Shown: positions 39,711-50,270, numbered from the stretch's first letter. The stretch: 64,000 nucleotides of DNA from Syntrophotalea acetylenica (GCF_001888165.1 NZ_CP015455.1:2164001-2228000), one strand, 5' to 3'. Numbers and translations are program-made. Notes: generated from the letters alone by a model not told the origin.

Positions 39711-41108
39711 ATGCCCTACCAACATGTCACGGTACCGGAAGGTGAAACGATCCGCTTCAGGGATGGGCGACTGCTGGTTCCGCACAACCCGGTTATCCCC
39801 TTCATCGAAGGTGACGGTACTGGGCCGGACATCTGGCGGGCCGCTGTCAGGGTTTTGGACGCCGCCGTAAACAAGGCTTATGCCGGCAGGCGCCGCATCG
39901 CCTGGATGGAAGTCTACGCCGGCGAGAAGGCCTTCAATATGGGGCTCGGCTGGCTGCCGGCGGAAACCCTGCAGGCTTTCGACGCCTTTCGGGTCGGCAT
40001 CAAAGGCCCTTTGACCACCCCTGTCGGCGGCGGCATCCGGTCGCTCAACGTGGCCTTGCGACAAGAACTCGATCTGTTCGTCTGCCTGCGGCCGGTGCGT
40101 TATTTCGAAGGCGTGCCGTCCCCGGTAAAAAAGCCCCGGGATGTGGATATCGTCCTGTTCCGTGAAAATACGGAAGACATCTATGCCGGCATCGAATGGG
40201 CGGCCGGCAGCAGGGAAGCGAAACAGGTCATCGATTTTCTGCGGCAACGCATGCATGTCACCAAAATTCCATGGCCCGACAGCAGCGGCATCGGCATCAA
40301 GCCGGTTTCCCGCGAAGGCTCCGAACGCCTGATCCGCGCCGCCATCCAGTACGCCATCGATTACAAGCGCCGCTCCGTGACCCTGGTCCACAAGGGAAAC
40401 ATCATGAAATTCACCGAGGGGGCGTTCAAACAATGGGGCTACGAACTGGCCGCCCGGGAGTTTCGCGAGCAGGTGGTGACAGCCAGGGAAAGCTGGATTT
40501 TGGCCGCCGGGGATGAATTTCCGGATTCCGACCATGCACGGATCTCCCGCATGATCGACCCCGGCTACGATATGATGACTGCGGAACAGCAGAAAGCTGT
40601 CCGCGACGAAGTCGCCGCGACTCTCGACACCCTGATGGAGACCCACGGGCGGGGGCGGTGGCGCGACAAGATCATGATCAAGGACACCATTGCCGATATC
40701 GCCCTGCAACAGGTTCTGACCCGCGCCAGTGAATTCGACGTGATCGCCACACTGAATCTCAATGGCGACTACCTTTCCGATGCCCTGGCCGCCCAGGTCG
40801 GCGGTATCGGCATCGCGCCCGGAGCCAACATCAACTACCAGACGGGTCACGCCATTTTCGAGGCAACCCACGGCACCGCCCCAAAATACGCCAACCTGGA
40901 CAAGGTCAACCCCGGGTCCATGATCCTCTCCGGCGCGTTAATGCTGGAGCACCTCGGCTGGAAAGAAGCCGCCGGGATGATTGTGCAGGCGCTGGAAAAG
41001 ACCATCAGCCAGAACCGGGTGACTTACGATTTCGCGCGCCTCATGGACGGCGCGATTTTGCTGAAATGTTCCGAATTTGCCACAGCCATGATCGAGAACA
41101 TGAATTGA
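39711..41108 (+). CDS. icd: NADP-dependent isocitrate dehydrogenase
   Basis: The 465-residue enzyme oxidatively decarboxylates isocitrate to 2-oxoglutarate. The substrate motif [23 protein letters not shown] and the phosphate or substrate loop [14 protein letters not shown] are typical of the E. coli-type family. The cofactor stretch [18 protein letters not shown], with Lys-Tyr, fits NADP preference. It is about 50 residues longer than E. coli Icd, with an extra helical piece near residues 275-320. mdh follows after 58 bases, so the two are probably co-transcribed and supply the TCA pathway with 2-oxoglutarate for the Kor enzyme encoded downstream. Confidence 0.96.
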   Translation: MPYQHVTVPEGETIRFRDGRLLVPHNPVIPFIEGDGTGPDIWRAAVRVLDAAVNKAYAGRRRIAWMEVYAGEKAFNMGLGWLPAETLQAFDAFRVGIKGPLTTPVGGGIRSLNVALRQELDLFVCLRPVRYFEGVPSPVKKPRDVDIVLFRENTEDIYAGIEWAAGSREAKQVIDFLRQRMHVTKIPWPDSSGIGIKPVSREGSERLIRAAIQYAIDYKRRSVTLVHKGNIMKFTEGAFKQWGYELAAREFREQVVTARESWILAAGDEFPDSDHARISRMIDPGYDMMTAEQQKAVRDEVAATLDTLMETHGRGRWRDKIMIKDTIADIALQQVLTRASEFDVIATLNLNGDYLSDALAAQVGGIGIAPGANINYQTGHAIFEATHGTAPKYANLDKVNPGSMILSGALMLEHLGWKEAAGMIVQALEKTISQNRVTYDFARLMDGAILLKCSEFATAMIENMN

Positions 41109-41166
41109 ATGCATGATGCGGTGCGGCGCTTTGGCACCGGCACCGGATTTCATTGGAGGGAACTAC

Positions 41167-42123
41167 ATGACGAAACCGAAAATAGCCCTTGTCGGAGGTG
41201 GCCAGATCGGCAACGCCATTGCACACCTTGCCGCCATGCGGGAACTTGGCGACGTGGTCATGTTCGACATCAAGGAAAACCTGGCGCGCGGCAAATGCCT
41301 CGACATTGCGCAGGCCGCTCCTATTTCGGACTTTGACGTACAACTGAAAGGATCCGATGACATCGCGGTGATTTCCGGCGCCGATATCGTGGTGGTGACC
41401 GCCGGAGTGCCGCGCAAGCCGGGCATGAGCCGCGAAGACCTGATCGAGATCAACGCCCGCATCATGGCCACGGTTGCCGAGGGGATCCGCACCCATGCAC
41501 CGGATGCGATTGCCATCGTGCTGTCCAATCCGCTGGACGCCATGGTGACCCTGTGCCAGAAGATCACGGGCTTTTCGACCAATCGGGTCATGGGAATGGC
41601 CGGGGTGCTTGACTCGGCACGCTTTGCCTTCTTTATCGCCCGGGAACTTGGCGTTTCCGTCCGCGACGTCAACGCACTGGTGCTCGGCGGCCATGGGGAT
41701 GCCATGGTTCCCATCGTGCGATTCGCCAATGTCAACGGCATTCCCGCCCTTGAACTGCTGAAACACAAATTTGGCAGCGAGGAAAAAGCCCACCAGATCA
41801 TGGCATCCCTGGTCGCGCGCACCCGCGATGCCGGAGGCGAAGTAGTGGAATTGCTTCAGACCGGCAGCGCCTTCGTTTCGCCCGCGACCAGCGCCGTGGC
41901 CATGATCGAAGCCGTCATTCACGACCAGAAACGGCTGCTGCCGGTATGCGCCATGCTTGACGGTCAGTTCGGTGTCAGCGGTTATTATGTCGGCGTGCCC
42001 TGCATTCTGGGGGTTGAAGGCGTGGAGAGAATCATTGAATTCGAACTGACGGCGGACGAACGCCGGCTGCTCGATCATTCCGTGGGCGAAGTTCGCAAAC
42101 TGGTCGACAACCTGCCCCTGTAA
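41167..42123 (+). CDS. mdh: Malate dehydrogenase, LDH-like type
   Basis: The 318-residue enzyme interconverts malate and oxaloacetate. NAD-binding motif [13 protein letters not shown], acidic Asp after strand 2 (MFDIKE) for NAD specificity, substrate Arg in [12 protein letters not shown], catalytic NPLDAM and GGHGDAMVP with His are all present. GGAGG eight bases before ATG 41167 fixes the start. It is the second gene of the icd-mdh unit and ends within a hairpin. Confidence 0.96.
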   Translation: MTKPKIALVGGGQIGNAIAHLAAMRELGDVVMFDIKENLARGKCLDIAQAAPISDFDVQLKGSDDIAVISGADIVVVTAGVPRKPGMSREDLIEINARIMATVAEGIRTHAPDAIAIVLSNPLDAMVTLCQKITGFSTNRVMGMAGVLDSARFAFFIARELGVSVRDVNALVLGGHGDAMVPIVRFANVNGIPALELLKHKFGSEEKAHQIMASLVARTRDAGGEVVELLQTGSAFVSPATSAVAMIEAVIHDQKRLLPVCAMLDGQFGVSGYYVGVPCILGVEGVERIIEFELTADERRLLDHSVGEVRKLVDNLPL

Positions 42124-42136
42124 CCAACAGGGGCAG
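42112..42136 (+). terminator. Hairpin over the mdh stop codon
   Basis: CTGCCCCTG and CAGGGGCAG pair perfectly around a 7-base loop that contains the stop codon. There is no U-tract. Confidence 0.45.
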
Positions 42137-42171
42137 ATCCTCGCCGCACCTCCACACGGTTGGCAGGCGCC

Positions 42172-42537
42172 TCAGGTTTTGGCCTTGCCCCTGGAACGGG
42201 CCCGGCCCATCTCCTCGGCCGAAAGCATCATGGACAGCAATTGGCCGACAGTGTGCTGCTGCTCCAATGGATGACGCAAAGGCAGATCGAGATTGATGCG
42301 ATAGCTGTTACAGCGCCCCACCCGGTATCGTTCAAGGACCTGACTGTCAACCAGGTCCTTGATGATTTTCTGTGTGGCCCGCTCGGTAATGCCAACCTTC
42401 AACGCAACTTCCCTTAACACCATGCCCGGATTCCTCGCCAGACACAAAAGCACGTGAGCGTGATTATTCAAAAAAGTCCACTGCCTTTGCCCGCCGGCGA
42501 AACCCTCTCCGCAAGATCCAACATCTGCTTCTTTCAA
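42172..42537 (-). CDS. Winged-helix transcriptional regulator (MarR/ArsR-like)
   Basis: The 121-residue protein has a winged helix at about 20-85: WTFLNNHAHVLLCLARNPG, then LREVALKVGITERATQKIIKDL as helix-turn-helix, then VLERYRVGRCNSYRI as the wing. A helical tail follows that could dimerise (HPLEQQHTVGQLLSMML). The proposed start is TTG at 42537 with GGAGG about eight bases upstream. The gene is divergent from nifJ, so it may regulate nifJ or itself through the palindrome at 42852; this is inference from position only. No ligand-binding domain is seen. Confidence 0.75.
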   Translation of the reverse strand: MKEADVGSCGEGFAGGQRQWTFLNNHAHVLLCLARNPGMVLREVALKVGITERATQKIIKDLVDSQVLERYRVGRCNSYRINLDLPLRHPLEQQHTVGQLLSMMLSAEEMGRARSRGKAKT

Positions 42538-42810
42538 TAGCCGCCTCCCCTCAAAAACCCGGCCCCGATCTCACAATATTTCCAAACGCTCGATTCATGG
42601 CCGGCTTGTACCCATCCGGAGCGCATCATACCACAACTCACCTGTAAATTTCCGCCGCTAAAAAACCGTTATCCTCAAACAACCATGCTCCGTCGACCCA
42701 AACTCGGCCCTCACCACCGATCTGCCAGCAGCAGCCGTGGTGTGTCTTCATCGATTGCGGCGCTCCTGCGTAAAACACCGTATCGCGCAACCAGCACTTT
42801 AAAAATTTTC

Positions 42811-42840
42811 TTGACTCACCCGGTTAAGTTTAGGTAGTTT
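42811..42840 (+). promoter_or_regulatory. Candidate nifJ promoter
   Basis: TTGACT (42811-42816), an 18-base spacer and TAGTTT (42835-42840) sit about 185 bases before the nifJ start, in an AT-rich stretch just upstream of the palindrome. Confidence 0.45.
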
Positions 42841-42851
42841 TCGAAACACGA

Positions 42852-42871
42852 ATTTTTTTACGTAAAAAAAT
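42852..42871. promoter_or_regulatory. Perfect 20-bp AT-rich palindrome, operator candidate
   Basis: Seven Ts, ACGT and seven As form a perfect palindrome with an A/T pair outside. It lies 11 bases downstream of the candidate -10, where a bound repressor would block transcription. Confidence 0.55.
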
Positions 42872-43023
42872 AATTACTACTTGTCTAACGGATTGTCAAG
42901 GGGCAGATCCGGGTTGCGGAAAATACCGGCTTCAAAGGGTTTTGCCAGCACAGCTGCCGCCGCTGCGCGGAAAACGCTGTTTGTGCGGACCGGCAAAGTT
43001 ATCCATCAAGGAGATCAAAACGC

Positions 43024-46000
43024 ATGATGCGACAGAAAGTTACCATCGACGGCAACACCGCCGCGGCGCACGTGGCACACGCTACCAACGAGGTTATTGC
43101 CATTTACCCCATAACGCCGTCTTCCAATATGGGGGAAATTTCGGATATCAAAAGCGCGCAGGGCGAAAAAAACATCTGGGGCACGGTACCCCTGGTGACG
43201 GAAATGCAATCGGAGGCCGGCGCGGCCGGGGCCGTCCATGGCGCCCTGCAGGCCGGTGCCCTGACCACGACCTTCACGGCCAGCCAGGGCTTGCTGTTGA
43301 TGATCCCCAACATGTTCAAGATCGCCGGTGAGTTGACCCCGACGGTATTCCACGTTTCGGCACGGGCGATTGCCGCCCAGGCATTGTCCATTTTCGGTGA
43401 TCATTCGGACGTCATGGCCTGCCGCTCCACCGGCTTTGCCATGCTTGCTTCCAACAACCCCCAGGAGGTGATGGATTTCGCCCTGATCGCGCAAGCTGCC
43501 ACCCTGCGCTCGCGCGTACCCTTCCTGCACTTTTTCGATGGTTTCCGCACTTCCCACGAGATCCAGAAGATCGAGGAGCTTACTTTCGACGACATGCATG
43601 CCATGCTCGACGAAGATCTGATCGGCCATCACCGCGCACGGGCCCTGTCCCCGGACCATCCGGTGCTGCGCGGCACCTCACAAAATCCGGATGTTTATTT
43701 CCAGGGACGGGAAACGGTCAACCGCTTCTACGAGGCCACTCCCGGCATCGTGCAGGAGCAGATGGATAAATTTGCCGGGCTCACCGGGCGTCAATATCGC
43801 CTGGTTGATTATGTCGGTGCTGCGGATGCCGAAAAGGTCATCGTCCTGATGGGCTCCGGCGCCGATACGGTGCACGAAACCGTCGATGCCATGAACGCCG
43901 CTGGCGAAAAGGTCGGCATGCTCAAGATCCGCCTCTACCGCCCCTTCCCCGCACAGGCGTTTCTCGAAGCGCTGCCCGCTTCCGCGCGCAAAATCGCGGT
44001 GCTGGACCGCACCAAGGAGCCCGGCTCCCTCGGCGAACCCCTGTACCTCGATGTGCGCGCCAGCATCGCGGAAGCCACCATCAGCCGGACCATCCCGACC
44101 ATTGTCGGCGGCCGCTACGGTCTCGGGTCCAAGGAATTCACCCCAGCCATGGTCAAGGCCGTCTACGACAACCTGGACGTTGCCGAACCAAAAAATCATT
44201 TCGTCGTCGGTATCGAGGACGATGTTTGCGGCACCAGCCTCCCCGTCGATACATCCTACCGGAACGACGCCTCGGGGATTTACTCGGCCATCTTCTACGG
44301 GCTCGCCTCCGACGGCACCGTCGGCGCCAACAAGAACTCCATCAAGATTATCGGCGACCTGACGGACAACCATGTGCAGGCCTACTTCGTCTACGACTCC
44401 AAAAAAGCCGGCACCATAACGACCTCCCACCTGCGCTTCGGCAGGACCCCATTGCGCGCGCCGTATCTGGTCAGCGATGCCGACTTCGTCGCCTGCCACA
44501 ACTTCACCTTCCTCGAGAAGTGCGACATGCTGGCAAAAGCCAAACCCGGCGCGATGTTCCTGCTGAACTCCCTGTTCGACACGGAAACGGTCTGGAGGCA
44601 GCTCCCCCGCGAGGTTCAGCAGCAGATTATCGACAAAAACCTGCGGCTGTTCGTCATCAACGCCGTGGACATCGCCGAAAAGATCGGCCTGGGCGGGCGC
44701 ATCAACGTCATTATGCAGACCGCGTTTTTCAAGATCACCGACATCCTGCCCATGGATTCGGCCCTGGAAGCCATCAAGGATGCGATCCGCAAAACCTACG
44801 GCAAAGCCGGGGAAAAAGTGGTGGAGATGAACTGCCGCGCCGCCGACGCCGCCCTCGACCATATCGCCGAGGTGACCGTCCCGGCCACGGCCGACAGCGC
44901 CCTGAGCAAACCGCCGCTGGTAACCCCCGGGGCGCCGGCCTTCGTGCAGAACGTGGTCGCGACCATCATCGCCGGCCAGGGCGACAGCCTGCCGGTATCG
45001 AGCATGCCGGCGGACGGCACCTTCCCCACCGCCACCTCCCGCTATGAAAAACGCAACATCGCCCTGGAAATCCCGGTGTGGGACGCGCACCTGTGCGTCC
45101 AATGCGGTCTGTGTTCCTTTGTCTGCCCCCATGCGACCCTGCGCATGAAGATCTACGATGCCTCCTGCCTGAGCCAGGCACCGCAAACCTTCCGCGCCAT
45201 CGATGCCCGCGGCGCGGAATTCGCCGGGGGAAAATTCACCCTGCAGGTAGCTCCCGAGGATTGCGTCGGCTGCGGCATCTGTGTCGACGTCTGCCCCGCC
45301 AAAGACCGCCAGGATCCGTCCCGCAAGGCTCTGAGCATGCAATTCAAGGTGCCTCTGCGCGAGCAGGAAGCCACCAACTGGGATTTCTTCATGGCCCTGC
45401 CCGAAACCGATGTGGCCAAGATCAAGCGTGACACCCTCAAAGGCAGCCAGTTGCTGAAGCCGCTGTTCGAATTTTCCGGTGCCTGCTCGGGCTGCGGCGA
45501 GACCCCTTACCTCAAACTCATGTCGCAGCTGTTCGGCGATCGTGCGCTGATAGCCAATGCCACCGGCTGTACCTCCATTTACGGCGGCAACCTGCCGACC
45601 ACCCCCTGGGCCACCCGCGATGACGGCCGGGGCCCGGCCTGGTCCAACTCGCTGTTCGAGGACACCGCAGAATTCGGCTTCGGCATGCGTCTGGCGGTGG
45701 ATAAGTTCAGCGAAGCCGCCGGCGAACTGCTGGCCCAAGTTATCGCATGCGACTGTGCCGGCTGCCCGGCCGACAAGGAACTGTTACTGGCCATCCGGGA
45801 TGCCGACCAGTCCTCTCAGACGGGTATCGAGGAACAACGGGCCCGGGTCGCGCAGCTCAAACAGATGCTTGCCAATTGCGACGACCCGGCCTCGAAACGT
45901 CTCGCCACCCTGGCCGATTATCTGGTGAAAAAATCGGTATGGTGTGTCGGCGGCGACGGTTGGGCCTACGACATCGGCTACGGCGGTCTGGATCATGTCA

Positions 46001-46565
46001 TCGCCACCGACAGAAACGTCAACCTGCTGGTCCTCGACACGGAAGTCTATTCCAACACCGGCGGGCAGGCCTCCAAGTCTACCCCCTCGGCGCTGTCGCC
46101 CAGTTTGCCGCCGGCGGCAAGAACATGCCCAAAAAGGACCTCGGGATGATGGCCATGTCCTACGGTACCGCCTACGTGGCCAGCGTCTCTTTGTCCAACC
46201 CGGCCCAGACCATCAAGGCGTTCATGGAAGCGGAGGCTTTTGAGGGCCCATCCATCATCATTGCCTACGCCCACTGCATCGCCCACGGCATCGACATGAC
46301 CAAGGGGATCGATTCGCAGAAAAAAGCGGTCGCCTGCGGTCACTGGCCCCTGTACCGCTACAACCCGGAGCGGGCCGCGCAGGGCCTGAACCCACTGCAA
46401 CTCGACAGTAAGGCGCCGACCCTCTCCTTCGAGGAATTTGCCGAGACCCAGAACCGCTTCAGGGCTCTGAAAAAGGTCAATCCGGATGCGGCGGAGGCGC
46501 TCATAGAGCGGGCCAACGCCTGGGCCAGACGCCGTTTTGCCCTGTACGAAAAACTGGCGAATTAA
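43024..46565 (+). CDS. nifJ: Pyruvate:ferredoxin oxidoreductase, single-chain, with one frameshift
   Basis: This enzyme converts pyruvate and CoA to acetyl-CoA, CO2 and reduced ferredoxin, or the reverse. Domains in order: pyrimidine-binding (IAIYPITPSSNMGE), CoA-binding, a ferredoxin-like domain with two 4Fe-4S motifs (CVQCGLCSFVCPH, CVGCGICVDVCP, about 690-760), and the TPP domain with CSGCGETPY and GDGWAYDIGYGGLDH. The first frame ends out of register after GGQASKSTP; the second frame resumes with LGAVAQFAAGG and runs to 46565. One C seems missing from the run 46082-46086. Restored, the protein is 1180 residues, the normal length. Sequence error is likely. Confidence 0.94.
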
Positions 46566-46586
46566 TCAGAATTATCGTTTTTGCCC

Positions 46587-46618
46587 GGCCATGCCGCTCC
46601 TTCCGGGGCGGCATGGCC
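46587..46618 (+). terminator. Hairpin after nifJ
   Basis: GGCCATGCCGC and GCGGCATGGCC form an 11-bp perfect stem with a 10-base loop 22 bases after the stop. No U-tract follows. Confidence 0.5.
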
Positions 46619-46661
46619 TCGCATCCCCGATCATTACTCTTCAAAAAATACAGGAGCATCC

Positions 46662-47162
46662 ATGAGCCCCAAAGTACTGATCGTCATGGGCAGCGATTCA
46701 GACTGCCCGGTACTCGAAGAAACCGCCAAAATCCTCGAACAATTCGCCATTCCCTTTGAAATGCGCATCGCCTCGGCGCACCGTTCACCGCGCAAAACCG
46801 CTGATCTTGTCGAAGCGGCCGCCGGTCGCGGCATCCAGGTCATCATCGCGGCCGCCGGCCTGGCCGCCCACCTGCCCGGAGTCGTGGCGGCCGGCACCAT
46901 CCTGCCGGTCATTGGCGTCCCCATGGGCGGCGGGCCGCTGAACGGCGTCGACGCGTTATATGCCATTGTCCAGATGCCCGCGGGCATCCCCGTTGCCACC
47001 ACGGCCATCGGCAGGACCGGGGCCCGCAATGCCGCCCTGCTTGCAGCACAGATCCTTGCCTTGAGCGATCCGACCCTGTCAGAAAAATTGCTGGCATTCC
47101 GGGAGCGGATGGCCTGCGAGATCGAAGAAAAGGACCAAAAACTCCAGCGGCGCGACAAATAA
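46662..47162 (+). CDS. purE: N5-carboxyaminoimidazole ribonucleotide mutase
   Basis: The 166-residue class I PurE converts N5-CAIR to CAIR in purine synthesis. Motifs: MGSDSDCPVLEETAKIL, SAHRSPRKTADL with the catalytic His, IAAAGLAAHLPGVVAA and PMGGGPLNGVDALYAIVQMP. AGGAG seven bases upstream fixes ATG 46662. No purK follows. It sits between nifJ and korDABC with no metabolic link. Confidence 0.96.
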   Translation: MSPKVLIVMGSDSDCPVLEETAKILEQFAIPFEMRIASAHRSPRKTADLVEAAAGRGIQVIIAAAGLAAHLPGVVAAGTILPVIGVPMGGGPLNGVDALYAIVQMPAGIPVATTAIGRTGARNAALLAAQILALSDPTLSEKLLAFRERMACEIEEKDQKLQRRDK

Positions 47163-47515
47163 CCGGAAAAAACGGCGATGTCCCCGGCCAGCTGTTCTGC
47201 CCTTTCCGGATATTTACTTGCCGGCCTGGCTTGGAGCTGATCCGGTGTCGCCTCGGCATCCATCAATACGTTTTTTGCACCCCGGCGCTGCTGAACCGGG
47301 CCGAGTTGGCTGTCAATCTGGCCACGATTCCCAAAGCTCCCATAAACCCCGCCGTCTGACTCACCGGCAGTTTCTGCCCGCCCACCCCAAAGAAAAAATT
47401 TGCATTCGGTCAGGACAAACATGATAGGATGGCCGATGGTTTTTTATGAATAATGAGCGGCAGGGTGTAATATCTGCTGCCGCATCGGTTAATGATTGAC
47501 AAGGAGAATCCGGGA
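47163..47515. other. Intergenic region upstream of korDABC
   Basis: This 353-base gap has no supported gene. A 7-bp stem (GCGGCAG 47457-47463 with CTGCCGC 47477-47483) lies just before the korD ribosome-binding site AAGGAG and could shape the leader. Nothing else stands out. Confidence 0.6.
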
Positions 47516-47707
47516 ATGAGTACCCCACGCTTGGAAATTATTGAATCATATTGCAAGGGATGCAGCATCTGTGTGGAATTTTGCCCCACCAATGTCCTGG
47601 AAATGGACGGTTTTCTGGTAAAGGTCGTCAGGCCGGAAGCCTGTATCGGGTGCATGCAGTGCGAATTGCGCTGCCCCGATTTTGCGATCAGAGTCCACAG
47701 GGATTGA
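47516..47707 (+). CDS. korD: 2-oxoglutarate:ferredoxin oxidoreductase, ferredoxin subunit
   Basis: The 63-residue protein is a two-cluster ferredoxin with YCKGCSICVEFCPTNVL and ACIGCMQCELRCPDFAI. It passes electrons from the catalytic subunits to free ferredoxin. AAGGAG precedes ATG 47516; an upstream start at 47492 is unlikely. It opens the four-gene korDABC operon. Confidence 0.92.
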   Translation: MSTPRLEIIESYCKGCSICVEFCPTNVLEMDGFLVKVVRPEACIGCMQCELRCPDFAIRVHRD

Positions 47708-47737
47708 TGCTTTTTTGACTTGAGGAGGTCTGTCAAG

Positions 47738-48871
47738 GTGGCTAAAAAAATTGCTTTATTGCAAGGGAACGAAGCCTGCGCTTACGGTGCCCTCTATGCC
47801 GGCTGCAACTTTTTCGGCGGCTATCCCATCACCCCTTCAACGGAAGTGGCCGAGGTGATGTCCAGGGAATTGCCCAGAAACGGCGGCAAGTTCATACAGA
47901 TGGAAGATGAAATCGGCGCCATGGCATCCGTGCTGGGGGCGGCGTTGACCGGCGCCAAGGCGCTCACTGCCAGCTCCGGTCCCGGCATCTCTCTGAAACA
48001 GGAACTTATCGGCTACGGATGCATCGCCGAGATCCCCTGCGTGATCGTCAACGTCATGCGCGGCGGGCCATCGACGGGAATGCCGACCGGGCCCAGTCAG
48101 TCGGATATCATGCAGGCCCGCTGGGGCACCCACGGCGACCACGCGGCGATTGCCGTGGCGCCGGCTTCCTGCCAGGAAATCTTCGCCGAGACGGTACGCG
48201 CCTTCAACCTTGCCGAAACCTACCGCATGCCGGTCCAGGTGCTGCTGGACGAAATCAACGGCCACATGCGCGAACGCATCGAACTGCCGGAGCCCGGCGA
48301 CCTGGAAGTGATCAACCGTCAGACGCCCTCGGTGCCGCCGGACCAGTATCTGCCCTACGACCCGGATTTCGGCGACGTACCGCCGCTGGCCGCCTTCGGC
48401 TCGGGTTACCGTTTTCATGTCACCGGCCTGAACAAGGCGGCTGACGGTTTCCCCACCACCAAGGCCAAACTGGTCGATGCCGAGGAACGCCGCCAGATCC
48501 GCAAGGTGGAAGCCAACCGGGACAAGATCGAAAAGAATGAAGAATATCTGGTGGAGGATGCCGATATCATCGTCGTCGCCATCGGCACCATCAGCCGTTC
48601 GGCACGCAACGCCGTCAACCAACTGCGCGAGCAGGGCATGAAAGTCGGCCTGTTCCGCCCCATCACCCTGTGGCCCTTCCCCGAACGTCGCATTGCCGAA
48701 CTCGCCGTCCGCTGCAAAACCCTCATCGTCCCGGAAATGAACCTGGGACAGATGATCCTGGAGGTCGAGCGCGTCATCCGGGGCGCCTGCGCCCTGTATG
48801 GCATAGGCCGGGTGGACGGGGAGCCGATCACTCCCTCCCAGATCATTGAAAAAATCAAGGAGGTCTGCTAG
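47738..48871 (+). CDS. korA: 2-oxoglutarate:ferredoxin oxidoreductase, alpha subunit
   Basis: The 377-residue subunit carries the pyrimidine-binding and transketolase C-terminal domains. GNEACAYGALYAGCNFFGGYPITPSTEV starts it; SSGPGISLKQELIGYG and RGGPSTGMPTGPSQSD are typical of KorA/VorB proteins. A GTG start at 47738 follows GAGGAGG. With KorB it forms the TPP site that makes or cleaves succinyl-CoA. Assignment to 2-oxoglutarate rather than 2-oxoisovalerate rests on the operon type and TCA neighbours. Confidence 0.9.
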   Translation: MAKKIALLQGNEACAYGALYAGCNFFGGYPITPSTEVAEVMSRELPRNGGKFIQMEDEIGAMASVLGAALTGAKALTASSGPGISLKQELIGYGCIAEIPCVIVNVMRGGPSTGMPTGPSQSDIMQARWGTHGDHAAIAVAPASCQEIFAETVRAFNLAETYRMPVQVLLDEINGHMRERIELPEPGDLEVINRQTPSVPPDQYLPYDPDFGDVPPLAAFGSGYRFHVTGLNKAADGFPTTKAKLVDAEERRQIRKVEANRDKIEKNEEYLVEDADIIVVAIGTISRSARNAVNQLREQGMKVGLFRPITLWPFPERRIAELAVRCKTLIVPEMNLGQMILEVERVIRGACALYGIGRVDGEPITPSQIIEKIKEVC

Positions 48872-48873
48872 CC

Positions 48874-49689
48874 ATGGCATTCGATTACGACAAATATCTG
48901 CGCCCCGGCAAACTGCCACATATCTGGTGTCCGGGCTGCGGACACGGCATCATACTCAAAGGGTTGCTGCGGGCCATCGACGCCTGCGGGCTGGACAAGG
49001 ACAATACGGCCATCGTATCCGGCATCGGCTGTGCCAGCCGGCTGCCCGGCTATGTCGACTTCAACACATTGCACACCGCCCACGGCCGCGCCGCAGCCTT
49101 TGCCACCGGCATCAAAATGGCCAAACCGGAAATGAACGTACTGGTGGTTGGCGGCGACGGCGACGGCGTCGCTATCGGCGGCAATCATTTCATTCACGCC
49201 TGCCGCCGCAATATCGACATGACCTATATCCTCTGCAACAACTTCATCTACGGCATGACCGGCGGCCAGTTCTCGCCCTGCACACCTACCGGCGACCGTG
49301 CATCAACCACCCCTTACGGCAACCCCGACCCGGTATTCGATATCGGCAAACTGGCGATCGGCGCGGGAGCATCCTTTGTGGCCCGCACCACGTCGTTTCA
49401 CGCCACGCAAATCGACAAGCTGATCGCCGAGGGCATTCGTCACAAGGGGATGGCCGTCATCGAGGTCCTCGATGACTGTCCGACCACTTACGGGCGCCGC
49501 AACAAATTCCGCTCGGTGGTTGACATGATGAAGCGCTTCAAGGAACTGGCAGTGCCCGTGGCCAAAGCCGCCAGCATGTCCAAAGAGGAACTGGAGGGTA
49601 AGATCGTCACCGGCATCCTGCATCAGGAACAACGCCCGGAATACTGCGAACAGTACGCCGAAGTCGTAAAGCGCGCGCAAAAATCCTGA
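48874..49689 (+). CDS. korB: 2-oxoglutarate:ferredoxin oxidoreductase, beta (TPP) subunit
   Basis: The 271-residue subunit binds TPP: IWCPGCGHGIILKG has the cluster-type Cys pair, and VVGGDGDGVAIGGNHFIHAC is the TPP/Mg motif. YGMTGGQFSPCTPTG follows. AAGGAGG, overlapping the end of korA, drives translation two bases after its stop. Confidence 0.93.
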   Translation: MAFDYDKYLRPGKLPHIWCPGCGHGIILKGLLRAIDACGLDKDNTAIVSGIGCASRLPGYVDFNTLHTAHGRAAAFATGIKMAKPEMNVLVVGGDGDGVAIGGNHFIHACRRNIDMTYILCNNFIYGMTGGQFSPCTPTGDRASTTPYGNPDPVFDIGKLAIGAGASFVARTTSFHATQIDKLIAEGIRHKGMAVIEVLDDCPTTYGRRNKFRSVVDMMKRFKELAVPVAKAASMSKEELEGKIVTGILHQEQRPEYCEQYAEVVKRAQKS

Positions 49690-49712
49690 CCTGTACCGAG
49701 AAAGGAAAAACC

Positions 49713-50264
49713 ATGTCCACACGCTATGAAATACGCTTTTCCGGTGCCGGCGGACAGGGGCTTATCACCGCGGGGATCATCCTTGCCGAAGCTGCTTCCA
49801 TCGTCGAGGACCAGCATGCCGTGCAATCCCAGAGCTACGGTCCGGAAGCCCGCGGCGGCGCCTCCAAATCCGAAGTCATCATTTCCGACGGCCCTATCGA
49901 CTACCCCAAGGCAACCATGGTGGATGCCTGTCTGGCCCTGACCCAGGAAGCGGCAGACCGATATGCCGACACCATCAAGCCCGGAGGCTTGCTGCTGCTC
50001 GATGCCGACTTCGTCAAAAATCCGCCGGCGGGCGATTTCAAGATTTACCGTTTCCCTATCATCAATACGGCGAAAACCGACATTGGCCGCGCTATCGTCG
50101 CCAATGTCGTCGCCCTCGGCGCCATGGTCGCCCTGACCGGCATCGTCAAGCGCGAGTCGGGAGAAGAAGCGGTGCTGCGCCGGGTTCCCGAAGCTTTTAT
50201 GGATCTCAACAAAAGAGCTTACAACGCCGGTTATGACAAGGTCAAAGCCCTGCTTGACGACTGA
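49713..50264 (+). CDS. korC: 2-oxoglutarate:ferredoxin oxidoreductase, gamma subunit
   Basis: The 183-residue subunit is the CoA-binding gamma domain: RFSGAGGQGLITAGIILAEA and QSQSYGPEARGGASKSEVIIS are diagnostic. It is the last gene of korDABC and ends before a strong terminator. Confidence 0.93.
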   Translation: MSTRYEIRFSGAGGQGLITAGIILAEAASIVEDQHAVQSQSYGPEARGGASKSEVIISDGPIDYPKATMVDACLALTQEAADRYADTIKPGGLLLLDADFVKNPPAGDFKIYRFPIINTAKTDIGRAIVANVVALGAMVALTGIVKRESGEEAVLRRVPEAFMDLNKRAYNAGYDKVKALLDD

Positions 50265-50270
50265 ACCGGA

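Larger units (their letters stand above)
42538..43023. other. Intergenic regulatory region between the regulator and nifJ
   Basis: This 486-base gap has no convincing gene. It holds a repeat-family fragment (TTGTACCCATCCGGAG, 42606-42621), an AT-rich promoter zone from about 42800, a 20-bp perfect palindrome at 42852-42871, and the nifJ ribosome-binding site AAGGAG near 43009. The middle part (about 42640-42790) shows nothing I recognise. Confidence 0.7.

Noticed and set aside
43678-45738. Long minus-strand open frame opposite nifJ
   Set aside because: It is an antisense shadow of a highly conserved enzyme; its translation is Gly/Ala/Asp-rich without any motif.
47163-47515. Possible gene between purE and korD
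   Set aside because: Frames here are short, lack ribosome-binding sites and give no recognisable protein.
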